From assembly GCA_934667125.1 (NCBI GenBank), contig CAKULF010000002.1, positions 248,001-312,000 of the forward strand: a stretch of DNA of 64,000 nucleotides. Reading direction: 5' to 3'. The DNA is from an uncultured Candidatus Melainabacteria bacterium. GTDB lineage: Bacteria > Cyanobacteriota > Vampirovibrionia > Gastranaerophilales > Gastranaerophilaceae. This document shows positions 32,361 through 40,988 of the stretch, one piece after another (the first letter of the stretch is position 1; every line of letters starts with the position of its first letter). The notes under the pieces are model-generated. The model searched no databases. It had not been told where the DNA came from and was given only the letters and a program-made list of their open reading frames with translations. The position numbers and the translations under genes are program-made.

Positions 32361-32768
32361 ATGAAAATAAATCATTGTAACATCGACTTTCAATCGTATG
32401 ACGTTTGGTTCTTATTTGATAATGCGACGGACAAAAACCGTCGTTTATTATTAGGAAAATGTCCTGTATGCAAAAAAGACATCGTTTCGTTAGTTGAAGA
32501 ACGTAAAAAAGACGGTCGTATCTTCGTTCAAAAAGAAGTCGGCGCAAAGGCAACAAAACTTATTGACGACGCTTTGAGAAAAAAAGACGTTGTTTATTCC
32601 GAATCAGAATTGAAAATCAGACAAGGCAACGGCGCGCCGTTCGGTTTATGTTACGGCGAAACAAAAGAAATTCACAACCACAAAGGGCAAGTCGTTAAGA
32701 TTCGCGTTAAGCGTTGCGACTTCTTCGGACAAGAAAAGGTTATCAAAGAAGAAGCCGTCGCGGTATGA
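32361..32768 (+). CDS. Unknown phage protein with CPVC motif
   Basis: 135 residues. KCPVCKKDI (34-42) suggests half a zinc ribbon; the central part is Lys-rich and helical, the end beta-rich. GGGGG lies 7-8 bases before the ATG. No family recognised. Confidence 0.65.
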   Translation: MKINHCNIDFQSYDVWFLFDNATDKNRRLLLGKCPVCKKDIVSLVEERKKDGRIFVQKEVGAKATKLIDDALRKKDVVYSESELKIRQGNGAPFGLCYGETKEIHNHKGQVVKIRVKRCDFFGQEKVIKEEAVAV

Positions 32769-32775
32769 GGAATAA

Positions 32776-32943
32776 ATGAATAAATTTGAACAAATAAAAC
32801 AAATGAATATCGACGAAATGGCAAAAGAGTTGATGTTGGTTGCGAATTGGAATCCGAAAGACAAAGCAAAAGCCGAAAAGATTTACGGCAAAAACAACCC
32901 TGAATTATACAAAATGATTTTGCAATCAGAAGTTGTAAAATGA
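32776..32943 (+). CDS. Unknown 55-residue protein
   Basis: ATG 32776 follows TGAGGAAT. Helical and charged (NKFEQIKQMNIDEMAKELML). ATGA overlap with the NinB-like gene implies co-translation. Confidence 0.6.
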   Translation: MNKFEQIKQMNIDEMAKELMLVANWNPKDKAKAEKIYGKNNPELYKMILQSEVVK

Positions 32944-33665
32944 ATTTCACATGTAGCAATGAACAATATATCAGGAACGTTTTTAAAACGTGTATTAACT
33001 CATACGAGCGCGGAACAACGGTCAATATTTCGTATGATATTGTCAAAGAAACAAAGACTTTGAAGCAATTAGGCTTCATTTTTGGCGGACTTATTAAAGC
33101 CGTTTCAAAATACTTTGAAAATTGCGGGTATGATTTCCCGCCGTACGTTTTGAAAGAATGGTTATATCAAGAATGTGGAATCTATACGACGCAGACTTTA
33201 CCGAACGGAAAACAATTTCAAAGTAGTAAAACATTATCAGTTATGACAAAGCGGGAAGCGTCGGACTTTATCGAAGACGTTATCACCTTTATAGATACGT
33301 CGGAAATTTTTTCGGATTTTATCTTACCGCCTGAACTTCGTTATTGTTGGACGCACAACATCGACAAAGAACGTTTGCAAGCGGTTCGCGGGTTCAAATT
33401 CCCAAACTTTGATTCATACTTTTTAAGACATCAATCGCGCTTGACGTGCATTCGTTGCGGGGCGCACGGCGGAATGGTCTATCGTTTGAACAGACCTTTT
33501 GAACGCGATTATTTGACATTGCCGTTATGCGGTAAATGTTACGATTACGCGGTTACTTACGGCGAATCGCATTTGATAAAAGGTATAAAGTCAGTATTGA
33601 ACGGAATGTCAATCGACGACTTTTGTTTATATGCTTATTATCTTTATCATAAAAAATATTACTGA
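32940..33665 (+). CDS. NinB/Orf-like recombination protein with C-terminal zinc ribbon
   Basis: Residues 35-140 follow the lambda Orf (NinB) layout: TLKQLGFIFGGLIKAVSKYF, a KEWLY segment, then SKTLSVMTKREASDFIEDV. Orf helps load recombinase on SSB-coated DNA. Residues about 168-200 add a CIRCG...LPLCGKC ribbon like that of DUF968-type proteins, and a helical tail follows. The combination in one 241-residue protein is unusual. The cognate annealase was not found. Confidence 0.65.
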   Translation: MNFTCSNEQYIRNVFKTCINSYERGTTVNISYDIVKETKTLKQLGFIFGGLIKAVSKYFENCGYDFPPYVLKEWLYQECGIYTTQTLPNGKQFQSSKTLSVMTKREASDFIEDVITFIDTSEIFSDFILPPELRYCWTHNIDKERLQAVRGFKFPNFDSYFLRHQSRLTCIRCGAHGGMVYRLNRPFERDYLTLPLCGKCYDYAVTYGESHLIKGIKSVLNGMSIDDFCLYAYYLYHKKYY

Positions 33666-33690
33666 TTCTTCTTATTTAATAGTGAAGCCC

Positions 33691-33717
33691 GCAAGCGGGG
33701 CGCGTTGTTCCGCTTGC
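33691..33717 (+). repeat. GC-rich hairpin between phage genes
   Basis: 8-bp perfect stem GCAAGCGG/CCGCTTGC (33691-33698, 33710-33717) with an 11-base loop and no T-run. More likely RNA processing or translation control than termination. Confidence 0.45.
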
Positions 33718-33738
33718 AATTCCTATGAGGTTAAAAGA

Positions 33739-33903
33739 ATGATTGAGTTTTTAAAGCGTATTTTTTGCATACATCGCTATAAAGCACCGCGCGAGTTCTT
33801 CATGAATGAACGCGGATTTTATACACGATTAAAATGCGAGAAGTGCGGGCGCATTATCGAAGTATATTCGGAAAGACCAAAATATGGCGCGAAAGTTCGC
33901 TAA
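33739..33903 (+). CDS. Small zinc-ribbon phage protein
   Basis: 54 residues from ATG 33739, with GAGGT upstream. Basic N-helix, one C-x2-C (CEKC) and an upstream Cys/His pair (CIH). Overlaps the HNH gene by 20 bases. Confidence 0.6.
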   Translation: MIEFLKRIFCIHRYKAPREFFMNERGFYTRLKCEKCGRIIEVYSERPKYGAKVR

Positions 33904-34207
33904 ACCTTTTTATAATTCAAAAGCGTGGAAAGATTGTCAAAAGGCTTACAAAGCGTATCGCTTAGGAATATGCGAACGTTGCGGAAGCGCAGACGGGACA
34001 GAGGTTCACCACAAAATAAAGTTAAATGAAAACAATATCAATGACGTTAATATCTCATTGAACTTCAATAATCTTAAATTGCTTTGCAAGACTTGCCACG
34101 CTCAACATCACAACCGCAAGCACGGGTTCACACGCGACGACGTTTGCTTCAATGAGTTCGGGGACTTAGTACGCAAGCCCGAAAGACGCACACAACAAGG
34201 ACTTTGA
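33884..34207 (+). CDS. HNH endonuclease (packaging-associated)
   Basis: 107 residues with a full HNH fold: CERCG (30-34), VHHKIKL, NLKLLCKTCHAQHH, preceded by FYNSKAWKDC. HNH proteins directly before terminase stimulate cos cleavage in HK97-like phages. The position before the terminase genes and candidate cos region supports that role. Confidence 0.9.
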   Translation: MARKFAKPFYNSKAWKDCQKAYKAYRLGICERCGSADGTEVHHKIKLNENNINDVNISLNFNNLKLLCKTCHAQHHNRKHGFTRDDVCFNEFGDLVRKPERRTQQGL

Positions 34208-34340
34208 GGGTCGAGAAAAATTTTTCAACCCCCCCGCCTTGAAATTTTGCGCGAAAAACCCAAAAGACCGCACCCCCAGCTTCGGAAAATGAACGGGAAA
34301 TCGCATGGGGGGTGTGGTATAAGGAAATTTTTTTAAAATT
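34208..34340 (+). other. Candidate cos (packaging) region
   Basis: Non-coding 133 bases between HNH and terminase. It has unusual C- and G-runs and an imperfect inverted repeat, CCGCACCCCC (34268-34277) and GGGGGTGTGG (34308-34317), with one G-T pair. The location is where HNH-type cos phages keep their cohesive-end site. The nick positions cannot be read from sequence alone. Confidence 0.45.
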
Positions 34341-34805
34341 ATGGCAAGATTACAGAAAAAAAATCAAAATAGCGAGTTTTCCGAAGAAATAGACAACGAT
34401 TTTATTTCCGACGAAGTAATGACGAAAAAAGAAGAAGAATTGCGCTTCAAAGCGAACGACAAAAAAGTCAAAGCAGAAAAGAAAAAATTGCTTAAAATTT
34501 TGTCAAAAATTGACGAAAATTTAATCAAAATTTGCGATTCTTTGATTGAAAATATCGCTTTTATGTCGGTAACGCTCGACGATTTAATAAAAACAATTAA
34601 GGCGCAAGGGGTTAAAGAATTTTATTGCAACGGAAAAAATCAATTCGGGTATAAGAAAAGCGTCGAAATTGAAGTTTATAACGCTATGCAAAAGAATTAT
34701 CAGTCTTCAATGAAGTTGTTAATCGATATGCTACAAAAGGACGATTCATCAAATGGCGACGACCTCGAAAAACTCAAAGAATACTTTGCGCGCGGTCGAA
34801 AGTAG
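34341..34805 (+). CDS. Terminase small subunit (P27-like)
   Basis: 154 residues, helical; a charged N-terminal arm, a coiled coil about 45-85 (KKLLKILSKIDENLIKICDS), and NGKNQFGYKKSVEIEVYNAM resembling the P27-family G...KNP..K pattern. It recognises the packaging site for the large subunit. It overlaps terL by 53 bases. Family assignment is by weak similarity plus position. Confidence 0.72.
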   Translation: MARLQKKNQNSEFSEEIDNDFISDEVMTKKEEELRFKANDKKVKAEKKKLLKILSKIDENLIKICDSLIENIAFMSVTLDDLIKTIKAQGVKEFYCNGKNQFGYKKSVEIEVYNAMQKNYQSSMKLLIDMLQKDDSSNGDDLEKLKEYFARGRK

Positions 34806-36474
34806 CCCGATTTTTGAATATTATCAAAAAATTAAAAGTGGCGAAATTGTAACGTCGCTTAAAGTAAAAAGAATATACAAACATATTGTCGAATGCTTAA
34901 AAAAGGGCGACAAATTTATTTATAATGAAGCCCGCGCACAACGTGCAATCGACTTTATTCAAGATTTTTGCAAGCATTCAAAAGGCAAGTGGGGCGGTCA
35001 ACCGATTGTCCTTGAATTATGGCAAAAAGCATTTATAAGCGCGCTTTTTGGGGTTGTATATAAAAAAACAGGCGAAAGACGCTTCAAAGAAGCGTTATTG
35101 GTTATCGGCAGAAAAAACGGCAAGTCCGTTATTTCTTCGGCAATAGGCAATTACATGCTAATTGCAGACGGGGAACAAGGCGCGGAATGCTACGCAGTAG
35201 CAACAAAGCGCGACCAAGCAAAAATTGTTTGGAATGAATCGGCAAAAATGATTCGCAAATCGCCCGCGCTCAAAAAAGTAACAAAGATAACAACAAACAA
35301 TATATCGTTTGCGACGACCGAATCGGAGTTCAAGCCGTTGTGTTCAGATGATAACACGCTCGACGGTTTAAATCCGCATTTTGCGTCATTGGACGAAATC
35401 CACGCATGGAAAGACGGCTATCGTCTTTATGATGTTATAAGGGACGGAACGTCCGCACGTCAAGAGCCGATTATACTTGCAATAACAACAGCGGGGACAG
35501 TTCGCGAAGATTTATATGATGGGAAATATGCAGACGCGGAAGCGTTGTTGAAATCCCTTGAAGACGGGTCGGAAGATTTTTTCGACGAAAACTTTTTTCC
35601 CGTTATTTATGAATTGGACGAACGTTCCGAATGGACGGACGAAAAAGCATGGGTTAAAGCAAACCCGAATTTAAACGTCAGCAAATCGGTGGCTTATTTA
35701 CAAAGGGCGGTTAATAATGCAAAAATCGACCCTTTAAAAGTAACAAACCTTTTAACAAAAGAATTTAATATCCGCGAAACGTCACAAAAAGCATGGTTGA
35801 CGTTTGAAGCGATATTGAATCAAGAACGTTTCAAACTTGAAGAATTAAAACCGCAATATTACTTCGGCGGGGCGGACTTATCAAGAACAACAGACTTGAC
35901 GTCCGCAAATATCCTTTTCGGATTGCCCAATTCGCCGAAATTATATTGCAAACACATGTACTGGATACCCGAAGATTTGTTGGACTTGCGCGTCAAGGAA
36001 GATAAAACCCCCTATGACAAGTGGTATTCTATGGGGTTAATCCGTTTATGTCGCGGAAATTTAATTGACCCGTCGGATATAACCGCGTGGTTTGTTGAAT
36101 TGATGAACGAGTTTGAATTGTACCCGTTTAAAATCGGTTATGACAGATATTCGGCGACATATTGGGTTAAAGAAATGACGGACACGTTCGGTGACGTTAT
36201 GTTCCCCGTTGCACAAGGCAAGCAAACTTTGTCAAATCCTATGCGCATGTTAGGGGTTGAATTGACCGCAAAAAACATCATTTACGACAACAACCCTATA
36301 ACAAAGTGGTGTTTATCAAACATCGCCGTCGATGTTGACAAAAACGACAATATTCAACCTTGCAAAACATCAAATTCAAGAATGAGAATTGACGGTGGAG
36401 CGTCATTGTTGGATTCATACGTCGCGTATAAGGATTTTGAAACAGAATACAGGGCAATGATTAAAAATGATTAA
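34753..36474 (+). CDS. terL: Terminase large subunit
   Basis: 573 residues: DNA-packaging ATPase and nuclease. Walker A IGRKNGKS at 118-125, Walker B ASLDEIH with D214-E215, and a nuclease aspartate in GGADLSRTTD near 370. The QPIVLELWQKAFISALFG approach segment is typical of the Terminase_1 group used by HK97-like phages. It overlaps the portal start by 8 bases. Confidence 0.95.
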   Translation: MATTSKNSKNTLRAVESSPIFEYYQKIKSGEIVTSLKVKRIYKHIVECLKKGDKFIYNEARAQRAIDFIQDFCKHSKGKWGGQPIVLELWQKAFISALFGVVYKKTGERRFKEALLVIGRKNGKSVISSAIGNYMLIADGEQGAECYAVATKRDQAKIVWNESAKMIRKSPALKKVTKITTNNISFATTESEFKPLCSDDNTLDGLNPHFASLDEIHAWKDGYRLYDVIRDGTSARQEPIILAITTAGTVREDLYDGKYADAEALLKSLEDGSEDFFDENFFPVIYELDERSEWTDEKAWVKANPNLNVSKSVAYLQRAVNNAKIDPLKVTNLLTKEFNIRETSQKAWLTFEAILNQERFKLEELKPQYYFGGADLSRTTDLTSANILFGLPNSPKLYCKHMYWIPEDLLDLRVKEDKTPYDKWYSMGLIRLCRGNLIDPSDITAWFVELMNEFELYPFKIGYDRYSATYWVKEMTDTFGDVMFPVAQGKQTLSNPMRMLGVELTAKNIIYDNNPITKWCLSNIAVDVDKNDNIQPCKTSNSRMRIDGGASLLDSYVAYKDFETEYRAMIKND

Positions 36475-37759
36475 ATTTAGAAATTTATATCAACAGTTTT
36501 TCGGAAAAAAGGCAAAACCCGAACTTGCAGGCGCAACAAATTTTCAGTTGTTAAATCAAATATTCGGGCATGTTTCAAGTTTTAACGGCGATATTTACGA
36601 CGACGCAACAATCCGAAGTTGCGTTCATACAATCGCGACGCATTGCGCGAAGTTAAAACCGCAACACCGCAAAGATAGAAAAGTAATACAAGGCGGTTTA
36701 AATCGTATATTGTCATTGCGTCCAAATCAATATATGAACGCATACGATTTTATATACAAAATCGTTTCGCAATTGTTATGTTGCAATAATTCGTTTGTAT
36801 ATATCCACCGTGACGGCTTCGGACAGATTATCGGATATTATCCGATTAACTTTTCAACTTTGCGATTAGTAGAATATCAAGGCGAAGTTTTTGTCGAATT
36901 TTCATTCATGAATAGTCGTAAAGTTTGCTTGCCTTATGAAGATTTAATCCATATAAGACGACATTTTAACGAAAATGATTTGTTTGGGTCGGAACAACGA
37001 CAAGCGTTGCAAGCCCCGTTGAATGTTTTAACCGCAATAAATCAAGGGATAATCAATTCGATTAAATTATCCGCAGGGTTGCGCGGGTTAATTCAATTCA
37101 AATCGGTAACACCTAACGAAAAGCAAAAGAAAATTAAAGACGAATTTGTTAAATCTTATTTGAATATTAACAATGCGGACGGCTTCGCAACACTTGACCC
37201 GTCGGCAGAGTTCAAAGAACTAAAAGTTGAGCCACAAACCGCAGACGATAAACAAACAGCAATTGCTCGCGAAAATGTTTACAGATTTTTCAATATATCC
37301 GAAGACATTGTGCGGTCAAAATATAACGAAGAAGAATACAACGCTTTTTATTCTTCTGTTATCGAGCCGATTGCTATTCAATTATCGCTTGAATTTACTT
37401 ATAAAACCTTTACTGATAAAGAAATCGGGCATGGAAATGAAATTATATTTTCAGCCGAACGAATGACATTTGCAAGTAACGCAACAAAAGCGGACGTTAT
37501 TTCAAAACTTATGCCATTAGGCATTTATAGCGTAAATCAAGCATGCGAAATAATGGAAATGCCGAAAATTGACGCAACTTTTGCCGATAAACACTTGATG
37601 TCATTGAATTATGTCGATATTGAAAAAGCGAACGAATATCAAGGTGTTGGAAATAAAAACAAGGAAAATCAAGGGAGTAGCAAGAAAAATGACGACGACG
37701 AATCCGAATCAAAAAACGGAACAACCGACAAACAATCAGAAATTAAACAGGACGATTGA
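36467..37759 (+). CDS. Portal protein (HK97 family)
   Basis: 430 residues. DDATIRSCVHTIATHCAKLK, NAYDFIYKIVSQLL and the FFNISEDIV segment match HK97-type portals; the last 40 residues are a disordered, Asn/Lys/Asp-rich tail. Forms the dodecameric DNA gate of the head. The prohead protease starts inside its 3' end. Confidence 0.93.
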   Translation: MIKFRNLYQQFFGKKAKPELAGATNFQLLNQIFGHVSSFNGDIYDDATIRSCVHTIATHCAKLKPQHRKDRKVIQGGLNRILSLRPNQYMNAYDFIYKIVSQLLCCNNSFVYIHRDGFGQIIGYYPINFSTLRLVEYQGEVFVEFSFMNSRKVCLPYEDLIHIRRHFNENDLFGSEQRQALQAPLNVLTAINQGIINSIKLSAGLRGLIQFKSVTPNEKQKKIKDEFVKSYLNINNADGFATLDPSAEFKELKVEPQTADDKQTAIARENVYRFFNISEDIVRSKYNEEEYNAFYSSVIEPIAIQLSLEFTYKTFTDKEIGHGNEIIFSAERMTFASNATKADVISKLMPLGIYSVNQACEIMEMPKIDATFADKHLMSLNYVDIEKANEYQGVGNKNKENQGSSKKNDDDESESKNGTTDKQSEIKQDD

Positions 37760-38315
37760 ACTTCGCAACGCAGAATTTTCGCAGGATGAAGAAAAAAGAA
37801 AAATTCTTGAGGGTTACGCGGTCGTATTCGATAAGCCGACAGTCTTGTGGGAATGTGGCGAAGTTGAATACAAAGAAATTATCGCAAAAGAAGCGTTCGA
37901 CAATACTGACTTAAAAGACGTTTGCTTGAAATACAACCACGGCGATGCAAAAGGAATTTTGGCAAGAACAAGAAACGGAAGTCTTCAATTAAAAATTGAC
38001 GATTATGGTTTGAAGTTCCGCGCAACATTGCTTGATACAACCGACGCAAACGATGTTTATACAAATGTCAAAAACAATTTACTTGATAAATGTTCCTTTG
38101 CTTTTAGGGTTGAAGAAGACGCATACAACCAAGAAACACACACGCGAACAATAACAAAAATTAAAAGAGTTTATGAAATAAGCGTGGTGGATATTCCCGC
38201 TTATGATGATACAAACGTGGAAGCCCGCAGTTATTTTGACGGACGCGCAAAAGAACAAAACGCTTCGGAGAGAGCGAAACGGATTAAACGTTTGATTTGT
38301 AGAACATATTTATAA
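37689..38315 (+). CDS. Prohead maturation protease (HK97 family)
   Basis: 208 residues. Catalytic histidine in KYNHGDAKGILART and serine in KCSFAFRV fit the U35-type protease, with the closing EISVVDIPAYDDTNV strand. ATG 37689 is inside the portal gene in another frame, and the longer upstream start lacks support. It removes the delta domain of the capsid protein. Confidence 0.9.
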   Translation: MTTTNPNQKTEQPTNNQKLNRTIELRNAEFSQDEEKRKILEGYAVVFDKPTVLWECGEVEYKEIIAKEAFDNTDLKDVCLKYNHGDAKGILARTRNGSLQLKIDDYGLKFRATLLDTTDANDVYTNVKNNLLDKCSFAFRVEEDAYNQETHTRTITKIKRVYEISVVDIPAYDDTNVEARSYFDGRAKEQNASERAKRIKRLICRTYL

Positions 38316-38334
38316 AAAAGGAGTTAAAAAAATT

Positions 38335-39450
38335 ATGACTTTAGTAGAAATTTTAAAGAGAAAACAAGAAATCCGTTCAATTCTTAACGGTAATCAAGAA
38401 TGCGACATCGACGCATTAGAAAAAGAATTGCGCGAACTAGACGAAGTACAACAAAAGATTGAAAAACGCCAACAAATCGCGCAATCAATCAGCACAGGCA
38501 CAATTATTCCAAATGAAATTGGAAAACCATTCAACAAAGGGGACGAAGAAAGAAGTTTCGGTGTTGATTCGCAAGAATATCGTTCCGCATTCTTCAAAAC
38601 CCTTGCGGGTGTAGAACTTAACAACGCAGAAAAACGTGCAATGACAACGAATACAAATTCGGCAGGTGTTGCAGTCCCGACGCAAACGTTAAACAAAATC
38701 TATGAAAAAATTAAAAACGGGTCTATTACTTACGGTCTTGTAGCCGTTTCACACTTGCGTGGCAATGTTTCAATTCCGCTTGAAAAAACAACAAACGACG
38801 TTCAACGCAAGGGCGAGGGCGAAAGCGGAACGGTTGTTGATGATACCTTAGACGAATTAAAATTGGGTGCTAAAAAGTATATTAAGTTAGTCAAATTAAC
38901 TTGTGAACTTGAAGCAACCGCAATTGACGCGTTGGAAGATTATATCGTCCGTAAATTGTCTAAAAAGTTAATGCTTGCATTCGACGCTGATATTATCAAC
39001 GGCGACGGAACAAAAGGCGCAAAAGGCATCTTAAAAACCTTGACCGCGTCGCAAACAGCAGGCACGGCATGGACACTTAAAGATATTTTGAAATTATTTT
39101 CAAGCATTCCTGCTATTGCAAGAAAATGCGCAACGCTTATGATGTCAACAAATACTTTGTATAATGACATTTTGGCGATTACCGATTCAAACAACAGACC
39201 TATTTTTGACGTAACAAACGAAAAAGTTTTGGGACGCGTTGTTGCAGAATGCGACGACGTACCCGACGGAACAATTATTTTCGGGGACTTTTCCGAATAT
39301 ATGTTCAATTGGTCAAAAGACGCGGAAGTTTCAAAATCAAAAGAAAACGCGTTTGAATCAGGCGACACCGTTTATAGAATACTTGCGCTTGCAGACGGCG
39401 GACTTGCAGACTTAGGCGCAATGGCGGTTATGGAATTAAAAAAAGCGTAG
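38335..39450 (+). CDS. Major capsid protein (HK97 fold)
   Basis: 371 residues. Residues 1-60 form the coiled scaffolding delta domain; the mature part likely starts near 100 (EKRAMTTNTNSAG). GLVAVSHLRGNVSIPLEK, a VKLTCELEATAIDALEDYI spine-helix region and a GDFSEYMF segment are standard. AAAAGGAG precedes the ATG. Its last codons are TTA AAA AAA GCG TAG, and the -1 frame stays open for 88 codons beyond (see the frameshift site). Confidence 0.93.
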   Translation: MTLVEILKRKQEIRSILNGNQECDIDALEKELRELDEVQQKIEKRQQIAQSISTGTIIPNEIGKPFNKGDEERSFGVDSQEYRSAFFKTLAGVELNNAEKRAMTTNTNSAGVAVPTQTLNKIYEKIKNGSITYGLVAVSHLRGNVSIPLEKTTNDVQRKGEGESGTVVDDTLDELKLGAKKYIKLVKLTCELEATAIDALEDYIVRKLSKKLMLAFDADIINGDGTKGAKGILKTLTASQTAGTAWTLKDILKLFSSIPAIARKCATLMMSTNTLYNDILAITDSNNRPIFDVTNEKVLGRVVAECDDVPDGTIIFGDFSEYMFNWSKDAEVSKSKENAFESGDTVYRILALADGGLADLGAMAVMELKKA

Positions 39451-39495
39451 TCCCCGCCGAAACACCGACACTTGCACAACTGCAAGGGGTGGCGG
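39438..39495 (+). promoter_or_regulatory. Candidate -1 frameshift site in the capsid gene
   Basis: Slippery A AAA AAA at 39438-39444 sits two codons before the capsid stop. A nested fold begins 9 bases later: CCGCC (39454-39458) with GGCGG (39491-39495), enclosing the 6-bp hairpin CTTGCA-CAAC-TGCAAG (39471-39486). Heptamer, spacing and structure match known -1 sites. Confidence 0.6.
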
Positions 39496-39710
39496 ACAAG
39501 TTGGGCGTGACTTATTCAGCCGACGGGGACGACGCAGACACGGCGGAATCTTTAACAACAAAGATTAAAACCGTAACGCCGACAAAAACGCAATTAAACG
39601 CGATGACGGTTGAACAATTAAAAATCTTTGCTTCGTTAATTGAATTAACATACGATTACACAAACAAAGAAACCTTAATCACGTTAATTTTGGCGAAATA
39701 TACAGAATAA
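39489..39710 (+). CDS. C-terminal capsid extension by frameshift, or separate small protein
   Basis: As a separate gene it would start at GTG 39489, 73 residues, but the AAGGGG beside that codon leaves no spacing for initiation. Read by -1 shift from 39444, it adds 88 residues (beginning SVVPAETPTLAQLQGVADKL) to give a 458-residue long capsid form. The sequence contains two short helix-loop units (LGVTYSADGDD; LNAMTVEQLKIFA) like SAP/HeH-type decoration domains. T7 gp10B is an established precedent for a frameshifted capsid. Confidence 0.6.
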   Translation: MADKLGVTYSADGDDADTAESLTTKIKTVTPTKTQLNAMTVEQLKIFASLIELTYDYTNKETLITLILAKYTE

Positions 39711-39733
39711 AAAAGGGGAGTATTTGGGATATA

Positions 39734-39760
39734 GGGCGGATTCTTCCGCCCCTCTCTTTT
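39734..39760 (+). terminator. Hairpin after the capsid extension
   Basis: 7-bp stem GGGCGGA/TCCGCCC (39734-39740, 39745-39751), 4-base loop, then a pyrimidine-rich T tract. Probably partial termination limiting downstream genes relative to capsid. Confidence 0.6.
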
Positions 39761-39783
39761 GTATTATAAAAGGATTTTTAAAA

Positions 39784-40071
39784 ATGTCGATTGAAATAGC
39801 AGACATAAAAGCATATTTGAGAATTACCCATAATATTGATGATAAATTTATCGAACGTCTTGTCGAAGTTTCAAAGGCATTCATCAAAGAACAAACGGGG
39901 GTCGATTTTGTCGAGGGCGACAAAGTCTATGAACAAGGAATTTTATTCCACGTTGCGCATTTATACGATAACCGTTCAGCGATTACCGAAAAGGCGGTTA
40001 ATGAAATCCCGTACACGTTGGACGCAATAATCCGACATATTAAGATTAGAGGTTCGATAAATGATAAATAG
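39784..40071 (+). CDS. Head-tail connector (gp6-like)
   Basis: 95 residues from ATG 39784, with AAAGGA upstream. IADIKAYLRITHNIDDKFIE at the start is the hallmark of gp6/YqbG-type connectors, followed by a GILFHVAHLYDNR helix. It attaches below the portal. Overlaps the next gene by 11 bases. Confidence 0.85.
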   Translation: MSIEIADIKAYLRITHNIDDKFIERLVEVSKAFIKEQTGVDFVEGDKVYEQGILFHVAHLYDNRSAITEKAVNEIPYTLDAIIRHIKIRGSINDK

Positions 40072-40402
40072 GGGCAAATATAACAGACCTATTGAGATAT
40101 GGGAAGTCAAAAAAGGCACGGTTAAAAACCGTTTGGGCGAATATGCGGAAGTCAAAGAAAAAGTCGCGGAAATATTCGCTTGCGTAGAAACGCGCGTCGG
40201 CGGTTTGTTGACGGGTCGTCCCGCTGATACCGTAATGACTACCGTTACGCATAAATTTTCATGGGATTATAACAATTTCCCTGAAATATTACCCGATAAA
40301 CATTTTATTAAATATCAGGGGCATACGTTCAAAGTCAATTATTCACTTGACGACGGATTTAAAAACGAAGAATTGCAAGTCTTCGTTACTGAAAAAGTTT
40401 AA
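40061..40402 (+). CDS. Head closure protein (head-tail adaptor)
   Basis: 113 residues, beta-rich. RPIEIWEVKKGTVKNRLGEY with a later HTFKVNYSLDDGF strand fits the SPP1 gp16-like adaptor group, which seals the portal. Position between connector and gp10-like protein is standard. Confidence 0.82.
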   Translation: MINRGKYNRPIEIWEVKKGTVKNRLGEYAEVKEKVAEIFACVETRVGGLLTGRPADTVMTTVTHKFSWDYNNFPEILPDKHFIKYQGHTFKVNYSLDDGFKNEELQVFVTEKV

Positions 40403-40433
40403 ACAAATATTTTGCAAGAAAGCGGGGTTTGAT

Positions 40434-40988
40434 ATGTCTTCACAAGAGGGCTTTTTATTTGGCGAATTATCAGACTTCAAACAGCGTCTTATGCAAGATA
40501 TTAAAAAAGAATTTCCTGAAGAAACAAAAAAATTCATCAAAGCCGAAGCAAAAGCATGCATGAAAGTTGTTAAAAAAGTTGCAAGAAAAGAAGTCGGCAC
40601 ATCAAAAGGCAAGAAAAAGCATTGGATTGAATCAAAATCTTATCATAAAGGATTTAAAGTCGGCAAAACTTACAACTATTCAAATGACTTATGTTGCAGA
40701 GTTTACAACAAAGCACCGCATGCGCATTTGATTGAATACGGGCATGTGAACGTTCCAAGAACTTCAAAACGTGCAACTACACGCGCGGGACGTGCGGAAC
40801 AAGCGAAGCAAAGGCGCGGAACTGGTTTCACTATGGGGAAATTTGTTTTTAAAATTGCCGAGTTAGATTTTGAAACGCAGTATTTGAACGACGCGGAAAT
40901 GTTCATGTATAAACATTTTGACAATACTTGCGATACAAAAGGCAAAAAGGGCGCGACATTTAAAGGAACATTAGAGGCTAGTTGGTAA
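40434..40988 (+). CDS. HK97 gp10-like tail completion protein
   Basis: 184 residues from ATG 40434, with CGGGG upstream. The CRVYNKAPHAHLIEYGHVNV stretch is the diagnostic gp10 motif. Its insertion (KRATTRAGRAEQAKQRRG) is strongly basic. Acts at the head-tail joint. Confidence 0.85.
   Translation: MSSQEGFLFGELSDFKQRLMQDIKKEFPEETKKFIKAEAKACMKVVKKVARKEVGTSKGKKKHWIESKSYHKGFKVGKTYNYSNDLCCRVYNKAPHAHLIEYGHVNVPRTSKRATTRAGRAEQAKQRRGTGFTMGKFVFKIAELDFETQYLNDAEMFMYKHFDNTCDTKGKKGATFKGTLEASW

Noticed and set aside
33691..33717. Rho-independent terminator
   Set aside because: Stem is good but followed by AATTCC rather than a T-run.
39489..39491. GTG 39489 as a true independent start
   Set aside because: The only Shine-Dalgarno-like run touches the codon with no spacing, and the frame is open upstream to the slippery run. 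Kept only as an alternative.
39448..39510. Readthrough of the capsid TAG stop (TAG recoding) as the route to the extension
   Set aside because: In-frame reading past TAG hits TGA within about 20 codons and gives no coding-like peptide; other phage genes also end in TAG. The -1 frame fits far better.
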